Assembly (NCBI RefSeq): GCF_013408745.1 | Contig: NZ_JACCBJ010000001.1 | Location: forward strand, 558,001 to 622,000 | Origin: Leifsonia soli | GTDB lineage: Bacteria; Actinomycetota; Actinomycetes; Actinomycetales; Microbacteriaceae | DNA: 64,000 nt | Reading direction: 5' to 3' | Part shown: piece after piece, positions 60,209 through 64,000 of the stretch | How positions within the stretch are numbered: the first letter of the stretch is position 1 | Layout of the letters: the number at the start of each line of letters is the position of its first letter | The notes under the pieces: model-generated | What the model saw: the letters and a program-made list of their open reading frames with translations, nothing else | Told to the model about the DNA's origin: nothing | Databases searched by the model: none | Program-made: the position numbers and the translations under genes

Positions 60209-60945
60209 GCCGACCGTCGACTATGAGTGGGAATAGGGGAGCTTTGCGAGCCCGAGTCCTCACCCGGTGGGTCGCCTATTACGCGGTTGCCCTCCTGTGG
60301 CCGATCTTCCTCGTGTTCACGATGGTCGAGCGGATTCGGACGTCATCGCTGGGTTCTTCGACGGAGCTGACCATCGGGATGGTGGTGCTCGGCGCAGTGC
60401 TCCTTGCGGCGCTCGTTGGTTTCCCGTTGTGGGTTCTCCCGAACACTCGATGCCGCGCCGTGCTACGTCGTCGTTTTCCTGATGCGGTCGTGCTCGTCGC
60501 GCGACGCGATGATTTCCGCCGTTTCATTGACGTGGACGCGCTCGACGTCCCGTACCGAAGAATCCCGTACTTCCTCACGGTTGTTGCAGATCGAGACTCA
60601 CTCTCGGCGTGGGCAGGGGGAGAGCCGGGAGAAGAGCCCCGAGAATTCGTTTCGATTCCGTGGCTCGTGTTGACCCCATTCGAGCGGGCCGCGACAGAGG
60701 GAGTGCTTCCGCAGTCCGTCCTGCGTTCTACCGCGCAGTGGAACGGCGAAGCGCAACCGCTGGAGTTGACGCGATCGGGACAGAACGCGGGGCGCTATCC
60801 GCGAGAGCAGGGAGCCGGAGACACCACGCGTGGCCCGCGCCACCGAGTCGTGAGCCATCGCCGGAATCCGCGTCGAGTGGTGACCAGATGTCGCAACTGG
60901 GTCACTCGGTGGACGGCGCGACCTAGTGGATGCGAGATTCTGTGA
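60205..60945 (+). CDS. Hypothetical membrane protein ending in a repeat-derived tail
   Basis: 246 residues from GTG 60205 (GTGA overlap); ATG 60223 is an alternative. Two membrane helices (WVAYYAVALLWPIFLVFTMV and IGMVVLGAVLLAALVGFPLWVL) are followed by a soluble domain (DAVVLVARRDDFRRFIDVDALDVPYRRIPYFLTVVADRDS). From about residue 200 on, the coding sequence runs through the first copy of a 120-bp DNA repeat, so the Arg-rich end (HRRNPRRVVTRCRNW) is probably not original. No family recognised. Confidence 0.6.
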   Translation: MSRPSTMSGNRGALRARVLTRWVAYYAVALLWPIFLVFTMVERIRTSSLGSSTELTIGMVVLGAVLLAALVGFPLWVLPNTRCRAVLRRRFPDAVVLVARRDDFRRFIDVDALDVPYRRIPYFLTVVADRDSLSAWAGGEPGEEPREFVSIPWLVLTPFERAATEGVLPQSVLRSTAQWNGEAQPLELTRSGQNAGRYPREQGAGDTTRGPRHRVVSHRRNPRRVVTRCRNWVTRWTARPSGCEIL

Positions 60946-61544
60946 TCCGCGCCCGTGAACTCCTCTCGCCGGCTACTCCACCATGCCACGGGCGTGAGTG
61001 ACCACCACCGATAAGGGGCCTCACCAGTCTTGGCCCCTCCGGTGCGCAGCAGGTGGCGCGTAGGCGCCTGTCCCGCGCCCTCGATCCCGCAGCGCAATGA
61101 ACAGGTAGGCCCCGGCGATGGCCCACGCCCAAAGTGTGGCCAGAAACCATGGCCACCAGTTCGGGAGACCGCGAATCGCGTAACTCACTCCGAGTGCTCC
61201 GCACGCTGCGCCGAGGATTCCCCACAGTACCGCGTGGATGATTCGAGGACGCCCGAAAGCCCATCGAACCCAGCGGGGAAAGCTACCCATGCTCATGCTC
61301 CATTCCTGGCGGGTTGCAGTCGGGCACGAAAATTAGCGAGTTCGTCGCGACCTTACAGAGGTCCCGTCACCTACTTGGACGAGGGGATCGACGGATCGTG
61401 ACGAGGTCCCTCAGATGATGTTGAGAAGAGCACAGAGCCGGACACGCCACGCGCGCCCGCGCCGCCGAGTCGTGAGCCGTTGCCGGAATCCGCGTCGAGT
61501 GGTGACGTGATGTCGCGACTCGGTCACTCGGTGGTCGACGCGAC
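60803..61544. repeat. Imperfect 120-bp direct repeats flanking a small gene
   Basis: Copy A (about 60803-60924) and copy B (about 61423-61544) share long identical blocks, for example gccggaatccgcgtcgagtg and the end gcgacct, with scattered substitutions. Copy B runs into the last codons of the desaturase gene; copy A carries a decayed version of those codons. Between them lies only the gene at 61021-61296. Confidence 0.75.
61021..61296 (-). CDS. Small two-helix membrane protein
   Basis: 91 residues. Two hydrophobic segments (IIHAVLWGILGAACGALGVSYAI and WWPWFLATLWAWAIAGAYLFIAL) rich in Trp are followed by a short basic tail. ATG 61290 is an alternative start. No family is recognised. It is enclosed by the two 120-bp direct repeats, so it may have arrived or been duplicated with them. 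Confidence 0.55.
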   Translation of the reverse strand: MSMGSFPRWVRWAFGRPRIIHAVLWGILGAACGALGVSYAIRGLPNWWPWFLATLWAWAIAGAYLFIALRDRGRGTGAYAPPAAHRRGQDW

Positions 61545-62645
61545 CTCGCGCAGCTCCAGGAGGGGGCAGGCGAACGGGTCCTTGTCGCCGAGGCCGACCT
61601 GGTTGATGTGGCGGGTGACGATCGCGTAGGAGTGCAGGAGGGTCGTCTCGGTGTAGCGGGTGCCGTTCGCGTCGCAGAAGGCGCGGATCATCGGCGCCGC
61701 CCGGCGGAGGTGCGGCCGGGGCATCGAGGGGAACAGGTGGTGCTCGATCTGGTAGTTGAGGCCGCCCATCAGGAAGTCGATGGTGCGTCCTCCGCGGATG
61801 TTCCTGCTCATCAGCACCTGTCGGCGGAGGAAGTCGAGCTTCATGTCGTGGGGCACCAGCGGCATCCCCTTGTGGTTCGGCGCGAACGACATCCCCATGT
61901 AGAACCCGAACAGCCCGAGCTGCACGCCGAGGAAGGCGGCCGCCTTGCCCGGCGGGAGGACGAGGAGCACCAGCGTCAGGTAGCCGATGATCCGGATGGC
62001 GAGGAAGGAGATCTCCACGGCCCGCCGTCGCAGGACTCCGTGGGCGAAGACGCGGCGCACGCTGGACGCGTGCAGCGACAGACCCTCGAGAAGCAGGATG
62101 GGGAAGAAGAACCAGCCCTGGTGGCCGATCAGCCAGCGCAGCGGCCGCGAACGCTTCGCCTCCACCTGCGCCGCGGTGAACGAGATCACCGGGAGCTCGA
62201 TGTCGGGATCGGCGCCCACCTGGTTCGGGTTGGCGTGGTGCCGGGTGTGCTTGTGCTGCCACCAGCCGTAGCTCATCCCGACGAACAGGTCGCCGACGAT
62301 GAGGGAGATCCAATCGTTCCAGCGGCCGGAGCGGAAGATCTGCCGGTGGGCGGCGTCATGGCCGAGGAAGGCGATCTGGGTGAACACGAACGCGAACACC
62401 ACGGCGGTGACGAGCTGCCACCAGCTGTTCCCGATGAGCACGAACGCGACGATCATGGCGGCCGTCACGACCGGGACCAGGATGAGCTTGGTCCAGTAGT
62501 AGCCGTAGCGCCGGCGCAGGAGGCCGGCCTCGCGCACCTGCGTCGCGAGCTCCGAGTAGCCCCCGTCTCGCCCGGCCGAGCGCGCAGCAGTCGGGCGTAC
62601 GGCAGTCAGGCGTGCTGCCGTCGAGGGGATGGACGGTTGCGTCAT
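61524..62645 (-). CDS. Membrane fatty-acid (acyl-lipid) desaturase
   Basis: 373 residues. The three His boxes are in place: HDAAHR, HKHTRHH and QIEHHLF, within four membrane helices (LILVPVVTAAMIVAFVLIG, VTAVVFAFVFTQIAFLG and others). The third box begins with Gln, typical of front-end acyl-lipid desaturases. It introduces a double bond into a membrane fatty-acid chain with a di-iron centre, usually as an answer to cold. The last codons lie in copy B of the 120-bp repeat. Confidence 0.95.
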   Translation of the reverse strand: MTQPSIPSTAARLTAVRPTAARSAGRDGGYSELATQVREAGLLRRRYGYYWTKLILVPVVTAAMIVAFVLIGNSWWQLVTAVVFAFVFTQIAFLGHDAAHRQIFRSGRWNDWISLIVGDLFVGMSYGWWQHKHTRHHANPNQVGADPDIELPVISFTAAQVEAKRSRPLRWLIGHQGWFFFPILLLEGLSLHASSVRRVFAHGVLRRRAVEISFLAIRIIGYLTLVLLVLPPGKAAAFLGVQLGLFGFYMGMSFAPNHKGMPLVPHDMKLDFLRRQVLMSRNIRGGRTIDFLMGGLNYQIEHHLFPSMPRPHLRRAAPMIRAFCDANGTRYTETTLLHSYAIVTRHINQVGLGDKDPFACPLLELREVASTTE

Positions 62646-62744
62646 GGCGGACCCCGAATCGTTGCGAGTCGCGCCGGGGTCTCGGACGCTGGTGAGAAAA
62701 TTCTACGCCGCGCACCGCCGATGTGGACGGGCGCGGGCAACCTC

Positions 62745-62915
62745 TCAGGTGCGGTTGCGCTTCGAAAGTGCGGAGCGCCGGACGAACCCGATCACCAGCG
62801 TGGCGATCACCAGGACGATGCCGATGATCCCGAGCCACAGCAGCCCCTTGATGGCGAAGCCGACGATCGCGAGGATCACCCAGAGCACGACGAGAACGAT
62901 CACCAAGATGAGCAT
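62745..62915 (-). CDS. Small hydrophobic membrane protein
   Basis: 56 residues, too short for many gene finders. Two adjoining hydrophobic segments (LILVIVLVVLWVILAIVGF and LLWLGIIGIVLVIATLVIGF) around a short AIKG turn, then a basic end (VRRSALSKRNRT). Tiny proteins of this hydrophobic type are common in actinobacterial genomes; function unknown. It lies 99 bases upstream of the desaturase gene on the same strand. Confidence 0.7.
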   Translation of the reverse strand: MLILVIVLVVLWVILAIVGFAIKGLLWLGIIGIVLVIATLVIGFVRRSALSKRNRT

Positions 62916-62972
62916 GCCCCGACCGTACTCCGCGGACGCCAGGAAGGAACCCGTCCGGCCGGGCGAAACGCC

Positions 62973-63815
62973 TCAGCGGTCGCGCGCGATCACGGAGAAG
63001 TCCTTGTCGCCGAGGCCCGCATCCACTGCCCGCTGGAGTTCGGCGGCCACCAGGGCGGCGGCCGGGAGAGGAGCATCGGCGGTCGCGATCATGAGGCGGA
63101 GGTCTTTCGCGAGCAGGGCCGCGGAGAACTGCGTGTCGTCGAAGTCGCCGGACGCGACCACGGGTCCCTTCATACCGGCGATGGGCGCGATGGTCGTGAG
63201 GGGCAGCATCGAGAGCACCTCGTCCGTGGAGAGCCCGCCCGCGCGGCCCAGCCGGAGCGATTCGGTCAGCGCCTCCATCGAGATGGCCAGGGCGAGGTTG
63301 GCGACGAGTTTGGCCGCGGCCGCCTTCTCGGGGCTGTCGAATGTCCGGATCTTGTCCGGGTCCGCCCACAGGGCGACGACACCGCGGGCGTCGCGCACCG
63401 CGTCGTGCTCGCCGCCGATCAGCACCGCGAGGCTGCCGGCACGCGCCGGGGCGAGCGACCCGACGACCGGCGAGTGGACGTACCGCACGCCCGCGTCGGC
63501 CGCCCACGCGGCGAAATCGGCCGCGTCGGAGGGAGCGACGGTCGTGATGTCGACCCACAGGGCCCCGACCGGGATCGGGAGCGACGACTCCATCACCGTC
63601 TCCCGGACCGCCTCCGGCCCGAACAGGACGGTGATCACGACGTCCGCCGCCTCGACGGCTGCGGCGGCGGAGGGAGCGATGCGGGCGCCGCGGCGTCCGA
63701 CGGCTTCCGCCGGTTCGGGGGAGCGGTTCCACGCCGTGACGCGGTGACCGTTGTCGATGAGGTGTGTGACCAGCTCGCGGCCCATGCGGCCGAGCCCGAG
63801 GAAGGCGATGTCCAT
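62973..63815 (-). CDS. NAD(P)-dependent oxidoreductase (3-hydroxyisobutyrate dehydrogenase-like)
   Basis: 280 residues from ATG 63815 (MDIAFLGLGRMG). The Rossmann motif GLGRMG, substrate segment VHSPVVGSLAPARAGSLAVLIGG and catalytic Lys region AAAKLVANLALAISMEALTES identify the beta-hydroxyacid dehydrogenase family; this member may use another imine or hydroxyacid (imine-reductase-like forms also exist). Single gene; its upstream neighbour is the sigma-factor-like gene on the same strand. Confidence 0.92.
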   Translation of the reverse strand: MDIAFLGLGRMGRELVTHLIDNGHRVTAWNRSPEPAEAVGRRGARIAPSAAAAVEAADVVITVLFGPEAVRETVMESSLPIPVGALWVDITTVAPSDAADFAAWAADAGVRYVHSPVVGSLAPARAGSLAVLIGGEHDAVRDARGVVALWADPDKIRTFDSPEKAAAAKLVANLALAISMEALTESLRLGRAGGLSTDEVLSMLPLTTIAPIAGMKGPVVASGDFDDTQFSAALLAKDLRLMIATADAPLPAAALVAAELQRAVDAGLGDKDFSVIARDR

Positions 63816-63873
63816 GGCCCCACTGTGCGCCTGCGGCCGCGCAGACGGAAGGGGGCCGAGCGAAGGGGCCGGG

Positions 63874-64000
63874 TCAGTCGCGCCCGGTGAGCGCATCCCT
63901 CTGCCCGAGGAGGAACGCGCGCTCCGCGTCGCCCCCGCACAGCGAGGCGGCGACGGCGTACTCCTCCGCCGCCTCGCGGGTGCGGCCAGCACGTCGCAGC
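63874..64000 (-). CDS. C-terminal end of a probable ECF sigma factor (partial)
   Basis: 41 codons and the stop are present: LRRAGRTREAAEEYAVAASLCGGDAERAFLLGQRDALTGRD. A TPR-like helical pair ending in ERAFL is typical of the C-terminal extension of ECF sigma factors of the SigI/DUF6596 type. The rest lies outside the window, so the assignment rests on this short stretch. Confidence 0.5.
   Translation of the reverse strand, partial: LRRAGRTREAAEEYAVAASLCGGDAERAFLLGQRDALTGRD

Noticed and set aside
55331..61544. Prophage or integrative element with integrase at tRNA-Lys
   Set aside because: No integrase, excisionase or repeat of the tRNA 3' end was found up to the desaturase gene; only the softer island hypothesis is kept.
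61608..63890. 760-codon plus-strand open frame over the desaturase and dehydrogenase genes
   Set aside because: It crosses two real minus-strand genes and their spacer and has charged, repetitive composition.

Overview
The window is a piece of chromosome from a high-GC Gram-positive actinobacterium, most likely of the family Microbacteriaceae (Leifsonia-like). The clues are the GC-rich coding pattern, the many GTG starts, recurrent TAGnCT-type -10 boxes a few bases before start codons, a DUF3039 gene, the gene order pncB/murI/rph/rdgB, the block prfB-ftsE-ftsX-smpB followed by ssrA, and the tmRNA tag ANNKSTVSAKADFALAA. There is no rRNA, insertion sequence or CRISPR array. The genus is inferred from gene content and order only.

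Layout. 0-4 kb: the end of a glycoside hydrolase family 3 gene, a ROK repressor, a serine-peptidase/P1-nuclease-like fusion protein, and initiator tRNA-Met. 4-10.5 kb: eight overlapping genes on one strand (receiver-PIG-L deacetylase fusion, ATP-grasp ligase, PHP hydrolase, a 60-residue membrane protein, a stand-alone receiver, a membrane PAS histidine kinase, a nitrilase-type amidase, an unknown protein). This looks like a signalling-coupled small-molecule pathway. 10.5-24 kb: an aminotransferase, a HtrA-type surface protease, a cell-envelope glycopolymer cluster (two GT2 glycosyltransferases, a CDP-alcohol transferase, an ABC-2 exporter pair, a nucleotidyltransferase), and a second ABC transporter. 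24-28 kb: DUF3039, pncB, murI, rph, rdgB and a metal-efflux CDF pump with a palindromic candidate operator.

28-38.8 kb: a DedA protein, tRNA-Leu, a flavin monooxygenase, an MFS transporter, then prfB, ftsE, ftsX, smpB, a phosphatase, a DUF5666-like membrane protein, a SIMPL protein and tmRNA. SmpB and tmRNA form the ribosome-rescue pair. 38.8-55.2 kb: DUF2252, a META lipoprotein, a TDT transporter, a DUF6325/arylsulfatase operon, a CopC/YcnI copper-type operon, purine deaminase with an alpha/beta hydrolase, quinone oxidoreductase with a NatAB-like ABC transporter and an inositol-phosphatase-family enzyme, and an AI-2E family protein. 55.2-61.5 kb: tRNA-Lys, the Hen1-Pnkp RNA-repair pair and small unknown membrane proteins, ending at one of two imperfect 120-bp direct repeats; this stretch looks like accessory DNA. 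61.5-64 kb: a fatty-acid desaturase, a small membrane protein, a 3-hydroxyisobutyrate-dehydrogenase-like enzyme and the end of what may be an ECF sigma factor gene.

The two most interesting objects are the peptidase/nuclease fusion at 1.5-3.8 kb, whose nuclease-type N-terminal Trp is buried in the middle of the chain and would need proteolysis to be freed, and the eight-gene receiver-deacetylase/ATP-grasp/PHP operon at 4.1-10.5 kb.
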